Shown here piece by piece: positions 1 through 6,734 of a stretch of 23,729 bases of DNA. The position numbers were made by a program, and so were the translations under genes. The stretch's first letter is position 1. Every line of letters starts with the position of its first letter. Location of the stretch: positions 1 through 23,729 of IMG/VR virus record IMGVR_UViG_3300015371_000179; one strand, written 5' to 3'. This stretch comes from a virus. Below the pieces are notes generated by a model that saw nothing but the letters and a program-made list of their open reading frames with translations, did no database searches and was not told where the DNA came from.

Positions 1-243
1 CTTAACGACCCCGAGCTGCAGCCGGAGCTGAACATTCACGACGACTTCACCTTCTGCCGGGTGCCGCTGGAGCGCGTCGACGCGGTGGCCGAGCGGGTGC
101 TGTCGGTCATGCTCGACGTGCCGTTTGCCTGGGCCAAGATCGTTCCGATCACGGCGGAGATGCACGTCGGCGACAACTGGCTCGACATGGAAGAGGTAGG
201 AACATTTTCATCCGATACGTGGGGGCATCAGGTAGCGGCATGA
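1..243 (+). CDS. DNA polymerase, family A, C-terminal fragment
   Basis: The reading frame is open from base 1, so only the last 80 residues are present and the gene begins outside the window. The segment LNIHDDFTF matches motif C of family A polymerases (the HDE/HDD palm motif, where the acidic residues bind the catalytic metals). The following stretch resembles the usual pol I C-terminal helix and the tail that closes the palm. The product should be the phage replicative polymerase, and the clamp loader, SSB and recombinase that follow fit this. Its TGA stop overlaps the ATG of the next small ORF (ATGA at 240-243). The identification rests on one motif plus context, because the exonuclease domain and motifs A and B are not visible. 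Confidence 0.8.
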   Translation, partial: LNDPELQPELNIHDDFTFCRVPLERVDAVAERVLSVMLDVPFAWAKIVPITAEMHVGDNWLDMEEVGTFSSDTWGHQVAA

Positions 244-425
244 GGCAGCCACTCGATCCTGCGGAAGTGGGCGCGCGGGTGCTCGACTTCATGGTGTTCC
301 TGTTCGGCGTCTTCTTGCTGTGCCTAGGCGTCGGCAATCTGTGGGGCGGCTGGGCGGTGTGGGCGGCCATCGGCCTTGCTTTGATGTTGTTGGCGCGGAC
401 CTGGCGAAATGACCCTCACCGATAA
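240..425 (+). CDS. Small two-helix membrane protein, unknown function
   Basis: The product has 61 residues. I chose the ATG at 240 because it overlaps the polymerase stop as ATGA, although an in-frame upstream start exists at 219. After a charged N-terminus there are two hydrophobic stretches, about residues 18-36 (FMVFLFGVFLLCLGVG) and 37-53, separated by a Gly/Trp turn, and then a basic tail. This predicts a small hairpin inner-membrane protein. Its 3' end overlaps the clamp-loader gene by 17 bp, so it is probably translated as part of the replication operon. No family is recognised. A holin-like or membrane-anchoring role is possible but nothing specific supports it. Confidence 0.6.
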   Translation: MRQPLDPAEVGARVLDFMVFLFGVFLLCLGVGNLWGGWAVWAAIGLALMLLARTWRNDPHR

Positions 426-1338
426 ATATCGCCCGCGCCGCTGGGACGAGGTGGTCTGCCATGCCGCCGAGGTGCGCGCGCTCACCAACGCGCTGAAGAC
501 CGGGAGCACCCGCGCTTTCCTGTTCACCGGCCCGAGCGGCGTCGGCAAGACCACCCTGGCGCGATTGGCGGCGGCGCAGGTCGGCTGCAAGGGCGACCTG
601 CTAGAGATCGACGCCGCCACTTACACCGGGGTCGACGAGATGCGTGCGGTGACAGCGACCCTCAGCTATCGCCCGCTCGGCGTAGGCGCGGTCAAAGGCG
701 TTATCGTCGACGAGTTCCACGCGGTGTCGAAGAACAGTGCGCAGTCGCTGCTGAAGATCCTGGAGGAGCCGCCGCCTTGGGTGTATTGGTTCCTGTGCAC
801 TACCGATCCAGCGCGCATCCTGCCAACCATTCGCACCCGTTGCATGGTGTGTGCGCTCAAGCCGGTGCCACGCGCCGACCTGCAGGACCTGCTGCGCGAT
901 ATTGTCGACGCCGAGCAGCTGCAGCTGCCGCGCGGCGTGGTCGAACTGTGCGCGCACGAGGCGCGCGGTTCGCCGCGCCAGGCGCTGGCCAACCTGGCGA
1001 CCTGCGCTGCCGTCAAGACCATCGACGAGGCGCGCGCGCTGCTGCGCTCGGCTGAGGGCGCCCCGGCGGCATTCGAGCTGGCCAGGGCGCTGCAGCGCGG
1101 TTCGTCCTGGGACGTGGTGTGGAACCTGCTGGGGCAGATGGACGATATCGACCCGGAGTCGGTGCGCCACGTGGTGATCGACTATGCCACCAAGGCGATC
1201 CTGGGGCGCAAGCAGGCGACCGAGCAAGGCCTGGCGATCCTGAAGGCGTTCTCCAAGCCATTCAACCATCATGACGGCATCTCCCCGGTGGTGCTGGCGT
1301 GCGGCGAGCTGTTCTTCGGCGACGGGCAGAGCCGGTGA
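409..1338 (+). CDS. Sliding-clamp-loader AAA+ ATPase (DnaX / RFC small subunit-like)
   Basis: The product has 309 residues and opens with DKYRPRRWDEV, the signature N-terminus of RFC/DnaX clamp loaders. Walker A is GPSGVGKTT (residues 41-49) and Walker B is VIVDEFH (98-104, DE at 101-102). LEEPP is at 118-122, sensor 1 TTD at 131-133 and an SRC-like RTRC at 142-145, which is the expected order for a clamp-loader ATPase. The DnaX zinc-binding cysteines are absent, so it resembles the T4 gp44/RFC small-subunit type. It would use ATP to open a sliding clamp and load it at primer ends for the polymerase encoded just upstream. No second clamp-loader subunit or clamp gene is visible here. Either the host clamp is used or those genes lie outside the window. 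Confidence 0.9.
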   Translation: MTLTDKYRPRRWDEVVCHAAEVRALTNALKTGSTRAFLFTGPSGVGKTTLARLAAAQVGCKGDLLEIDAATYTGVDEMRAVTATLSYRPLGVGAVKGVIVDEFHAVSKNSAQSLLKILEEPPPWVYWFLCTTDPARILPTIRTRCMVCALKPVPRADLQDLLRDIVDAEQLQLPRGVVELCAHEARGSPRQALANLATCAAVKTIDEARALLRSAEGAPAAFELARALQRGSSWDVVWNLLGQMDDIDPESVRHVVIDYATKAILGRKQATEQGLAILKAFSKPFNHHDGISPVVLACGELFFGDGQSR

Positions 1339-1350
1339 GTATGTCTAAGC

Positions 1351-1842
1351 ATGAAGCCAGAACCCAAACCACGCAGCAAGCTGGAACAATTCCGCGCGCT
1401 GCTAGCCATTGACCGCGACGCGCTCGACAGCTGCCTGGTGGAGCAAGCCGAGCTGTTCTTCCACGTCGCCGACGCTCACGCCCGCGCCGTTGCCGTGCGC
1501 GATGGGGCCAAGCTCGATATTGAGCAGGCCGAGGCCGCCGCCGACGTGCGCCTGCGTGCGCAGGCTGCCGCGCGCGAGGAGAAGCTGACCGAGCCCGCCA
1601 TCATGCACAAGCTGCGGCTCGACCCCAAGCTGGTCGAGATGCGCAACAAGCTACTCGAATGCCAGCAGGCGGTCGGCCAGTGGGCGGCGCTGAAGGAAGC
1701 CTACCTGCAGCGCAACTACATGCTCAAGGAGATCGTAGCCATGCACTTGTCCCGCCTCAGCGGGAGTTCAATCAGCGAAACACGCGCGCGTTGGGCCGAG
1801 GGCGGGGGAGGTCGCCCGTATCGTGAAGGAGATAGACGGTGA
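1351..1842 (+). CDS. Alpha-helical protein, possible UvsY-like recombination mediator
   Basis: The product has 163 residues, almost entirely helical and charged, with coiled-coil character at about 10-135 and a low-complexity tail. The segment from about residue 78 (KLTEPAI) through LDPKLVEMRNKLLECQQAVGQ to LKEIVAMH has the layout of T4 UvsY-type mediators. Those carry an N-terminal Asp/Leu helix, a central charged coiled coil, a short loop, a W-containing helix and a final Lys/Ile helix with Met, at similar length. It sits between the clamp loader and the gp32-like SSB, with the UvsX-like recombinase two genes on, which is where a UvsX loader would be expected. The assignment is by pattern and context only and could be wrong. 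The start ATG at 1351 has no strong ribosome site, and the stop overlaps the next gene as GTGA. Confidence 0.45.
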   Translation: MKPEPKPRSKLEQFRALLAIDRDALDSCLVEQAELFFHVADAHARAVAVRDGAKLDIEQAEAAADVRLRAQAAAREEKLTEPAIMHKLRLDPKLVEMRNKLLECQQAVGQWAALKEAYLQRNYMLKEIVAMHLSRLSGSSISETRARWAEGGGGRPYREGDRR

Positions 1843-1985
1843 CCGTTATCGAATGGGCGCTGGCAGCACTGTGCGTCCTGCTGTTCGCGTATGTCTTGGT
1901 GCGCGGCATGAGCCTCGCCTACTTTCGCACCAAGCGGGAATACTGGCGCGCAATGATCAGGGAAATTAGAGAAGGAGACCAGTGA
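1839..1985 (+). CDS. Small single-pass membrane protein
   Basis: This 48-residue ORF starts at a GTG that overlaps the preceding stop (GTGA, 1839-1842). Its TGA at 1983-1985 shares its last A with the ATG of the SSB gene. An N-terminal hydrophobic helix of about 20 residues (roughly 4-22, EWALAALCVLLFAYVLV) is followed by a basic/acidic amphipathic tail, giving a predicted N-out/C-in anchored peptide. The perfect fit into the operon on both sides is the main reason to call it real. No family is recognised. Confidence 0.6.
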   Translation: MTVIEWALAALCVLLFAYVLVRGMSLAYFRTKREYWRAMIREIREGDQ

Positions 1986-3148
1986 TGGCTTTCAAGTATC
2001 GTGGAGACACCCGTACCGTTGAGGACGTGCTCCGCCGGGCCCGCAATCGGGGCGGCATGTATGACAGCATCATTAGTCCCGAGCTGCCGTTGTACAAGGC
2101 CAAGGAGGGCGAGGGGCGGATCCGCATTCTGCCTGCGACCTGGGACGACCAGAAGACCTGGGGCAATGGCTGGCAGATCGAAGCTATCGTGCACTACAAT
2201 GTCGGCAACGATAGGGGCAACTACTTGTGCCTGGACGCCATGCGCAAGGAGCGCTGCCCGGTATGCGAGGCCCGCTTCCGCACTCGTGACCCGGCCGAGA
2301 AGGAGGCTTACAAACAGTCGCGGCGTGCGCTATGCTGGATCATCGACCGCAACAACGAGCGGGCCGGGCCGCAGATCTTCAACATGGCGCAGGTGCTCGC
2401 CTCCGACATTGACAAGCGTTCGGTAAGCAAGAAGGACAACAGCCTGTTCAGGATTGACCACCCCGAAAAGGGGAATGATGTGATGTACAACCGCGAGGGC
2501 TCGGATAAGAAGACCAAGTGGACGCAGGTTGAAGTTGAGCAGGAGCAGACCCCGGTCCACGCCGATCCGCGCAGGATGAAGCAGTGGCTGGACTATATCG
2601 AGGAGTATCCGTTGCCGGAGCAGCTGAACTTCTACGAGGCTGAGTACATCGAGAAGGTGCTCTTCGGGGCAGAGGACAGCAGCACGTCAGACGCGGCCGA
2701 GGAGCCGGTGGACACCCCGCGGCGGGCGCGTGCCGCCGCCGCCGAGGAGGAGGTTAGCAAGTGGCGCCGTCCGTCGCGCGACGAGCCGGTCGAGGAGGAG
2801 GAGGAGTTGCCCCGGACTCGGCGGGTGGCTACTGCCGAGCCCGAGCCGGAGGATTACGCCGACGAGACCTACGCGGATCCTGGTGCCTACCAGGAACCGG
2901 AGGACGAGACCGAGGCGGAACAGGACGCCGCCGAGGAAGAGGAGTTCGAATCGGTGCAGCGCAGGCCGACCCGGCGGGTGCCGGAGCCCGAGGAACCGGT
3001 GCAGCGCCGGACTGCCCGGCGGGTTGTCGACGAGGATCCGCCCAGGAAAGCCCCGCCACCGGCCTCAGCGCCTCGTAGGCGCGTTTCTGAGGAGTCCCCG
3101 TCCTCCCAGGCCAAGCGCTCCCTGGGGCGTCTCCAGGAGCGTCGCTAG
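1985..3148 (+). CDS. gp32-like single-stranded DNA-binding protein with extended mixed-charge tail
   Basis: The product has 387 residues. I chose ATG 1985 over the in-frame GTG at 1982 because AGAAGGAGA lies at the right distance upstream. The N-terminal half resembles T4-type gp32: a basic N-terminus, then a zinc site H70-x11-C82-x8-C91-x2-C94, close to the H-x12-C-x9-C-x2-C spacing of T4 gp32, within an OB-fold-sized core (to about residue 230). The remaining ~155 residues are disordered and alternate Glu/Asp blocks with Arg pairs (RRPTRRV, QRRTARRV). They end basic (RLQERR) rather than acidic. The role is to coat ssDNA and coordinate polymerase, UvsX and mediator. The tail is much longer than the short acidic tip of gp32. 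Confidence 0.8.
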   Translation: MAFKYRGDTRTVEDVLRRARNRGGMYDSIISPELPLYKAKEGEGRIRILPATWDDQKTWGNGWQIEAIVHYNVGNDRGNYLCLDAMRKERCPVCEARFRTRDPAEKEAYKQSRRALCWIIDRNNERAGPQIFNMAQVLASDIDKRSVSKKDNSLFRIDHPEKGNDVMYNREGSDKKTKWTQVEVEQEQTPVHADPRRMKQWLDYIEEYPLPEQLNFYEAEYIEKVLFGAEDSSTSDAAEEPVDTPRRARAAAAEEEVSKWRRPSRDEPVEEEEELPRTRRVATAEPEPEDYADETYADPGAYQEPEDETEAEQDAAEEEEFESVQRRPTRRVPEPEEPVQRRTARRVVDEDPPRKAPPPASAPRRRVSEESPSSQAKRSLGRLQERR

Positions 3149-3157
3149 GGCTTAGTA

Positions 3158-4228
3158 ATGGAACGGCGAGTATACAACGCCACCGAGCCGACCCGCCCGG
3201 ACCGCCGACGCACGAAGCGGCCTGGGCAGGTCAAGCTCGGTGGCGACTACTTCCCCGACCGTCCCCAGCTCTTCATTCGCTCTGGCTGTTCGGTTCTGGA
3301 CTGCGTTTTGGGCGGAGGTTGGGCGCTCGGCCGGGTGGTCAATATCGTTGGTGACAAGGCTGTGGGTAAAACTCTGCTGGCTATCGAGGCCTGCGCCAAC
3401 TTCGCCCGGGAGTACCCCAAGGGGTTTATCTTCTACCGCGAGGCTGAGGCCGCCTTCGACGAGCACTACGGGGTCAAGCTCGGGCTGCCGGTCGCTCGCG
3501 TGGACTTCGGTGAGGACGGCCTGGGCACGCATTGGGACACTATCGAGGACATATTCGAGGACCTGCGCGCGCAGGTGAAGCTGTGCCGGAAGCACCGCGC
3601 CCCAGCGCTGTATATTATTGACTCATTGGATTCTTTGACTTCGCGCGCGGCACTCGCGCGCAAGGTGGGGCAGGGCTCGTATAACCTGGAGAAGCAGAAC
3701 ATTCTGGCGCAGATGTTGTCTGAGCTGGTGCGCGACTTCCGCGACGTCAACATGTGCGTGATGGTTATCTCGCAGGTGCGCGACCGCATCGGGCAGTTCA
3801 TCGTTGGCGACCGGTTCCGCCGGGCAGGCGGGCATTCGCTCGACCACCACGCCACCCAGATCGTGTGGCTAAGCCACCTCAAGAACGTGGTGCAGAACGA
3901 GGAGGGCATTAAGCGCACGGTGGGGATTCGGGTGCGCGCTCACTGCAAGAAGAACAAGATCGGCTTGTCCATGCGCCCGTGCGACTTCGTGATCCGCTAC
4001 CTGTACGGCGTCATGGATATTGAAAGCTCGGTCGACTGGCTGACCACACACAAAATGCTGGGCGAGCTGGGATTGACCGCCAACGGGGTCGACGCCTACC
4101 TGAACAAGACCGACCAACTGGAGCCCGAAGCCTACCGGGAGCGCTCGGAGCGGGTGCGTGAGTCTCTCTTGGCCGCATGGGACAAGGTCGAAACCAAGTT
4201 CCTGCCTACCCGCAGCAAGTACGGCTGA
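3158..4228 (+). CDS. RecA/UvsX-like recombinase
   Basis: The product has 356 residues. Walker A is GDKAVGKT (65-72). The AEAAFD segment (96-101) corresponds to the RecA AEHALD motif and supplies the catalytic Glu (E97). Walker B is LYIIDSLD (151-158). The VISQVRDR to FRRAGG stretch (about 204-224) corresponds to the loop L1/L2 DNA-binding region. It is expected to form filaments on ssDNA in an ATP-dependent way for recombination-dependent replication and repair. Together with the gp32-like SSB and possible UvsY it makes a T4-style set. The gene begins 9 bp after the SSB stop with no clear Shine-Dalgarno. Its first 15 nt are shared with the 8488 gene. The basic N-terminal extension (1-30) and C-terminal tail are not recognised. 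Confidence 0.88.
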   Translation: MERRVYNATEPTRPDRRRTKRPGQVKLGGDYFPDRPQLFIRSGCSVLDCVLGGGWALGRVVNIVGDKAVGKTLLAIEACANFAREYPKGFIFYREAEAAFDEHYGVKLGLPVARVDFGEDGLGTHWDTIEDIFEDLRAQVKLCRKHRAPALYIIDSLDSLTSRAALARKVGQGSYNLEKQNILAQMLSELVRDFRDVNMCVMVISQVRDRIGQFIVGDRFRRAGGHSLDHHATQIVWLSHLKNVVQNEEGIKRTVGIRVRAHCKKNKIGLSMRPCDFVIRYLYGVMDIESSVDWLTTHKMLGELGLTANGVDAYLNKTDQLEPEAYRERSERVRESLLAAWDKVETKFLPTRSKYG

Positions 4229-4265
4229 GCTTGATAAGTTGTTGTGAATAAATGATATTTTTCTA

Positions 4266-4301
4266 GTTTACAGGTGGGAAGTTACGATATAAGTCCGCAG
4301 T
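4266..4301 (+). promoter_or_regulatory. Candidate promoter with motif shared with 7545
   Basis: The AT-rich gap between the recombinase and the NusG-like gene carries TTTACA (4267-4272) and TATAAG (4288-4293), 15 bp apart, ending about 8 bp before the ATG. GTTTACAGGTGGGAA here recurs with one change (GTTTACAGGTAGGAA) at 7545-7559, also in a gene gap. A second weak pair, TTGATA (4231-4236) and GATATT (4254-4259) with 17-bp spacing, lies upstream. No Shine-Dalgarno precedes the 4302 ATG, so a leaderless or near-leaderless mRNA is conceivable. Promoter activity is inferred from motif resemblance only. Confidence 0.4.
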
Positions 4302-4820
4302 ATGACAGAGGACGGCTGGATCGTGGCGCACACGCAGCCGCACCGTGAGCGCTGGGCGAGTGAAAACGTCTGGCGCCAGGGTTGCGAGTTCTATTTGCCT
4401 ATGTTCGCTCGGTTGGTGCGCGGGCGCCTCAACGAGACCCGCGCCGTCTACCTCTTCCCCTCCTACATATTCGTCCGCCCACCCAACGGTCAGTGGCACT
4501 TCCTGATCGGTACCTGGGGAATCGAGAGCGTGATTATGATGGGCGAACAGCCCGCACGCTTGACCGGCGGCGAGATCTCCCGGCTCAAAGCGCTGGAGGG
4601 CCCGGACGGATTGATCGCGGTGCCCAAGCGGCGCGAGCTGACCAAGCACCATTCGCGCTTCGTGTTCGGGCAGATGGTGCGGATCAAGTCGGGCATGTTC
4701 TCCGGCTATATCGGCATCCACCAGGGCTCGACCGGCAACGAGCGCGTGCGGGTGCTCATGGATTTCTTAGGCCGCAAAACCTCCGTACTGATAGGCGACA
4801 AGCTATTGGAAGCGGCATGA
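4302..4820 (+). CDS. NusG/RfaH-family transcription elongation factor
   Basis: The product has 172 residues. The N-terminal NGN-type domain (about 1-110) begins with GWIVAHTQPHRERWA and continues with FYLPMFARLVRGR and AVYLFPSYIFVRP (48-60), the standard NusG/RfaH pattern. The C-terminal KOW domain (about 120-172) contains GQMVRIKSGMFSGYIG. Proteins of this family bind RNA polymerase and alter pausing or termination. RfaH-like specialised copies antiterminate selected operons. A phage-encoded copy placed upstream of a strong intrinsic terminator (7725-7764) and the packaging/virion genes suggests a role in reading through into the late genes. That role is inference. The gene is monocistronic-looking, flanked by AT-rich spacers. 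Confidence 0.85.
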   Translation: MTEDGWIVAHTQPHRERWASENVWRQGCEFYLPMFARLVRGRLNETRAVYLFPSYIFVRPPNGQWHFLIGTWGIESVIMMGEQPARLTGGEISRLKALEGPDGLIAVPKRRELTKHHSRFVFGQMVRIKSGMFSGYIGIHQGSTGNERVRVLMDFLGRKTSVLIGDKLLEAA

Positions 4821-4831
4821 TTGTTCCGGCG

Positions 4832-4846
4832 CGGGCCCCCGGCCCG
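4832..4846 (+). terminator. Short GC-rich hairpin after the NusG-like gene
   Basis: CGGGCC and GGCCCG form a 6-bp perfect stem with a CCC loop 11 bp after the stop codon. There is no U-tract (AGTTTACC follows), so termination here would be weak or factor-dependent. The 91-bp gap to the next gene contains nothing else that is convincing. Confidence 0.3.
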
Positions 4847-4911
4847 AGTTTACCCCGGACCTGCTTTTATCGGCCCGAGCGGTAGCTTTTCACTCAAAAT
4901 TGGGGTACGTG

Positions 4912-5241
4912 ATGAAAGCAATCATCATTGCTGTCGGTATCCTATTGTCCAGCGCCGCTCCGGCGCACGAGAGCTGGATCAGCAAAGGCGGGCATCGCAA
5001 CGCTGCGGGGGAGTGGTGTTGCGGCACGGGCGACTGCTTCATGGTGCCCAAGCGCAACGTGAGCACGAGCGCGTATGGTTATGTCGTCATTCTCGACATC
5101 GCGTCGGGAGCGGCCGGGCCACTGCAGCAAGAGATCGTGCCCTATGCGGAAGCGCAGCCCTCGCCCGACGGCGAGTTCTGGCGCTGTCGGAGACCTGACG
5201 GCGTGCGGCGCTGCTTCTTCGCCCCGCCGCCGAGCATGTGA
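4912..5241 (+). CDS. Secreted Cys-rich small protein of alphaproteobacterial type
   Basis: From ATG 4912 the product has 109 residues. I preferred this to the start at 4900 because it gives a clean signal peptide, MKAIIIAVGILLSSAAPAHE, with GGGG upstream. After the signal come ESWISKGGHRNAAGEWCCGTGDC and later WRC and RRCFFAPPP. The CC-G-x-DC centre and the RCFFAPPP end match a family of small exported proteins that I recall from rhizobia and their phages. Paired cysteines suggest disulfides in the periplasm. The function is unknown. It may be a host-derived accessory gene. Confidence 0.65.
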   Translation: MKAIIIAVGILLSSAAPAHESWISKGGHRNAAGEWCCGTGDCFMVPKRNVSTSAYGYVVILDIASGAAGPLQQEIVPYAEAQPSPDGEFWRCRRPDGVRRCFFAPPPSM

Positions 5242-5303
5242 ACAAAGAGACTACCAAAAAGAAACGGCCGAGGTTTTAACGCGCATCAATGAGGGTCGAT
5301 ACC

Positions 5304-6008
5304 ATGGTCGACATACATCCTGCATACGATCCGAAGCATAGGTTGTGGTTCACTGAAGATTACACCACCAAGCGCCTATCCGAGTTAGCCCAGCTCTGCC
5401 CCAACGACACGATAGTAGGGTACTATCCCAACGGCATGCCGCCGGGGCTTATCTGCCGCAACGGCTCGGTCGGCCATCCCCGCGTCGACACGCGCAACTT
5501 CACCCGCTACACGCAGCTGAAGAAGCCCGTCAGGGCGGAGCGGCAGCCCGCCCCGGCGCCGGTCGAAGCGCCGACGGCAGCCGTGGCGCCCGCGGTGCCG
5601 GTCGCGTCGCGCAAGCGGATCCCACGCGCCGAGCGTATTAGCCCGGAGGACTACCAGCTGATCCTGGACATGTGGGCAGCAGGCAAGCGGCGTGACGCTA
5701 TCGCCCTGGTGGTCAACTGCCACCACGAGCTGGTTACGCAGCTGATCTCTACCGCGCGCCTGAAGGGCGACCCGCGCGCTGTGCGGCGTAACAATCGCGT
5801 GGGACGGCCCAGCCCGTTCTGGTCCGCGGCGCGCGACGCCGAGCTGCAGCGCCTGTTCTTCGACGGCTTGACTGCCAGCCAGATCGCCGTGCGTTGGCAT
5901 ATCAGCCGCAATGCCGTGCTTGGGCGCAAGTGGCGGCTGCAGCATGCCCGGCTAATGCCATCGGCGCCATCTCGCCCGCTGGAACAGGTCCCTGAACCAG
6001 CGGGTTAG
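5304..6008 (+). CDS. GcrA-like DNA-binding regulator
   Basis: From ATG 5304 the product has 234 residues. I preferred this to ATG 5289 because GAGGG lies 8 nt upstream. An N-terminal domain of unknown type (1-75) is followed by an Ala/Pro linker (about 78-105) and a second helix-turn-helix-like segment (110-155, ISPEDYQLILDMWAAGKRRD). The C-terminal module (172-217) runs W-S-A-A-R-D-A-E-L, GLTASQIAVRWHISRNAVLGRKWRL. This matches the GcrA signature (W...L..L...G.SASQIA... TRNAVIGK..RL). GcrA works with sigma70 at methylated promoters in alphaproteobacteria. This protein probably binds DNA and could redirect host cell-cycle transcription. Its 3' end overlaps a minus-strand gene by 57 bp. Confidence 0.65.
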   Translation: MVDIHPAYDPKHRLWFTEDYTTKRLSELAQLCPNDTIVGYYPNGMPPGLICRNGSVGHPRVDTRNFTRYTQLKKPVRAERQPAPAPVEAPTAAVAPAVPVASRKRIPRAERISPEDYQLILDMWAAGKRRDAIALVVNCHHELVTQLISTARLKGDPRAVRRNNRVGRPSPFWSAARDAELQRLFFDGLTASQIAVRWHISRNAVLGRKWRLQHARLMPSAPSRPLEQVPEPAG

Positions 6009-6302
6009 CCGCTGGCCCTCGCGCTGCTGCGCGGGGGTCAGTGGAGTCGGGTCGGGGAACTGATCCTTGCGCAGCCGGTGCGCGGCGCGTTGGCGTTCGT
6101 ATTCGGCGCGGCCTTGGGCGTGTGGTAGCAACACCGCCCGGTTCGCGGGCAGCTCGGTGTACACCCCGTTGATCATGGTCACCCCGAGCACTGCGTCGCG
6201 TGTGGCTGTTGGCTCGTAGATGGCGCAGACCTGGAATACGTTGTACGGCGGCTTGCCGAAGCGCACGTAGTCGCCGTTGTCGAATATGGGATGCTCGTAC
6301 AT
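5952..6302 (-). CDS. Hypothetical small soluble protein, minus strand
   Basis: The product has 116 residues read from the ATG at 6302. An SH3-like N-terminal part (NGDYVRFGKPPYNVFQVCAI) resembles small phage beta-barrel proteins. It is followed by a short VYTELPANRAVLLPHA segment and a basic helical C-terminus (RLTRWFRDLFQRARWRRWH). It converges on and overlaps the GcrA-like gene by 57 bp. Its start codon shares CATG (6300-6303) with the divergent plus-strand gene. No family is recognised. Confidence 0.55.
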   Translation of the reverse strand: MYEHPIFDNGDYVRFGKPPYNVFQVCAIYEPTATRDAVLGVTMINGVYTELPANRAVLLPHAQGRAEYERQRAAHRLRKDQFPDPTPLTPAQQREGQRLTRWFRDLFQRARWRRWH

Positions 6303-6483
6303 GGTAGACCGTGCCTTGCGCAACGCGCTGGTCGCAGGGGGTTTGTCGGTAGCCTTTCTGGTATTTGTAGCGATGGTGATCCTGCTGTTCAATCCGCCGA
6401 CCGATCTCGACCGCGCCTGCCTGAACAGTTCGGCGCGTGACATGTCACAATGCGTCGCCGAATTCAATCGTCGTCGGCCTTGA
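6301..6483 (+). CDS. Small single-pass membrane protein
   Basis: From ATG 6301 the product has 60 residues. In-frame alternatives exist at 6277 and 6286. There is a basic N-terminus (MVDRALRNAL), one hydrophobic helix (about 9-32, GGLSVAFLVFVAMVILLF) and a soluble tail with two cysteines (ACLNSSARDMSQCVAEFN). The topology is probably C-out, with a possible disulfide. It lies inside an otherwise minus-strand stretch, so its expression as a single plus-strand gene is uncertain. No family is recognised. Confidence 0.45.
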   Translation: MVDRALRNALVAGGLSVAFLVFVAMVILLFNPPTDLDRACLNSSARDMSQCVAEFNRRRP

Positions 6484-6556
6484 CCTCGATATCGTAGGCG
6501 TGCGCTCGCATCAGCAGTTCTAGTAGCGCTAGGCGTAATTCAAATTCCATTTTCAT
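6464..6556 (-). CDS. Very short hypothetical ORF downstream of the coiled-coil membrane protein
   Basis: The 30-residue peptide is MKMEFELRLALLELLMRAHA followed by an acidic tail ending DDD. It would be the third gene of a minus-strand cassette and overlaps the end of the previous gene. An amphipathic helix with an acidic end is all that can be seen. It is reported only because of the coupled arrangement. Confidence 0.3.
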   Translation of the reverse strand: MKMEFELRLALLELLMRAHAYDIEVKADDD

Positions 6557-6734
6557 GGCGCGCTCGATGCGTAAGCTCTTCGAGATGGTCAAGCTCTCGG
6601 AGCTGACGTTCGAAGTGACGGTCAAGCTCGTCGATCTGGCGCTGGAGCTGGCGTCGCTTTCGTCGGTACTGGACATTGGCCGCGGCCACTCCCAAGCCTA
6701 TGCCGATGAGAAATATGACGATGACTGCCGTCAT
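6540..6734 (-). CDS. N-terminal membrane helix plus coiled coil, spanin-like candidate
   Basis: The product has 64 residues. The N-terminal helix TAVIVIFLIGIGLGVAAANV is followed by a basic stop (QYRRKRRQ) and a Leu/Arg/Glu coiled coil (about 29-55, LQRQIDELDRHFERQLRELDH). This is the overall plan of an inner-membrane spanin or another small phage envelope protein. It is much shorter than typical Rz, and no outer-membrane lipoprotein partner is visible, so the spanin idea is weak. Its ATG overlaps the stop of the Tat-signal gene (ATGA). Confidence 0.55.
   Translation of the reverse strand: MTAVIVIFLIGIGLGVAAANVQYRRKRRQLQRQIDELDRHFERQLRELDHLEELTHRARHENGI

Noticed and set aside
601-1272. A 223-residue minus-strand ORF opposite the clamp loader
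   Set aside because: It has no recognisable motifs, and the plus strand carries an unmistakable AAA+ gene. It is a shadow from GC-rich codon use.
4821-5198. A 125-residue plus-strand ORF after the NusG-like gene
   Set aside because: It overlaps the signal-peptide gene at 4912, lacks a ribosome site and shows shadow-like composition.
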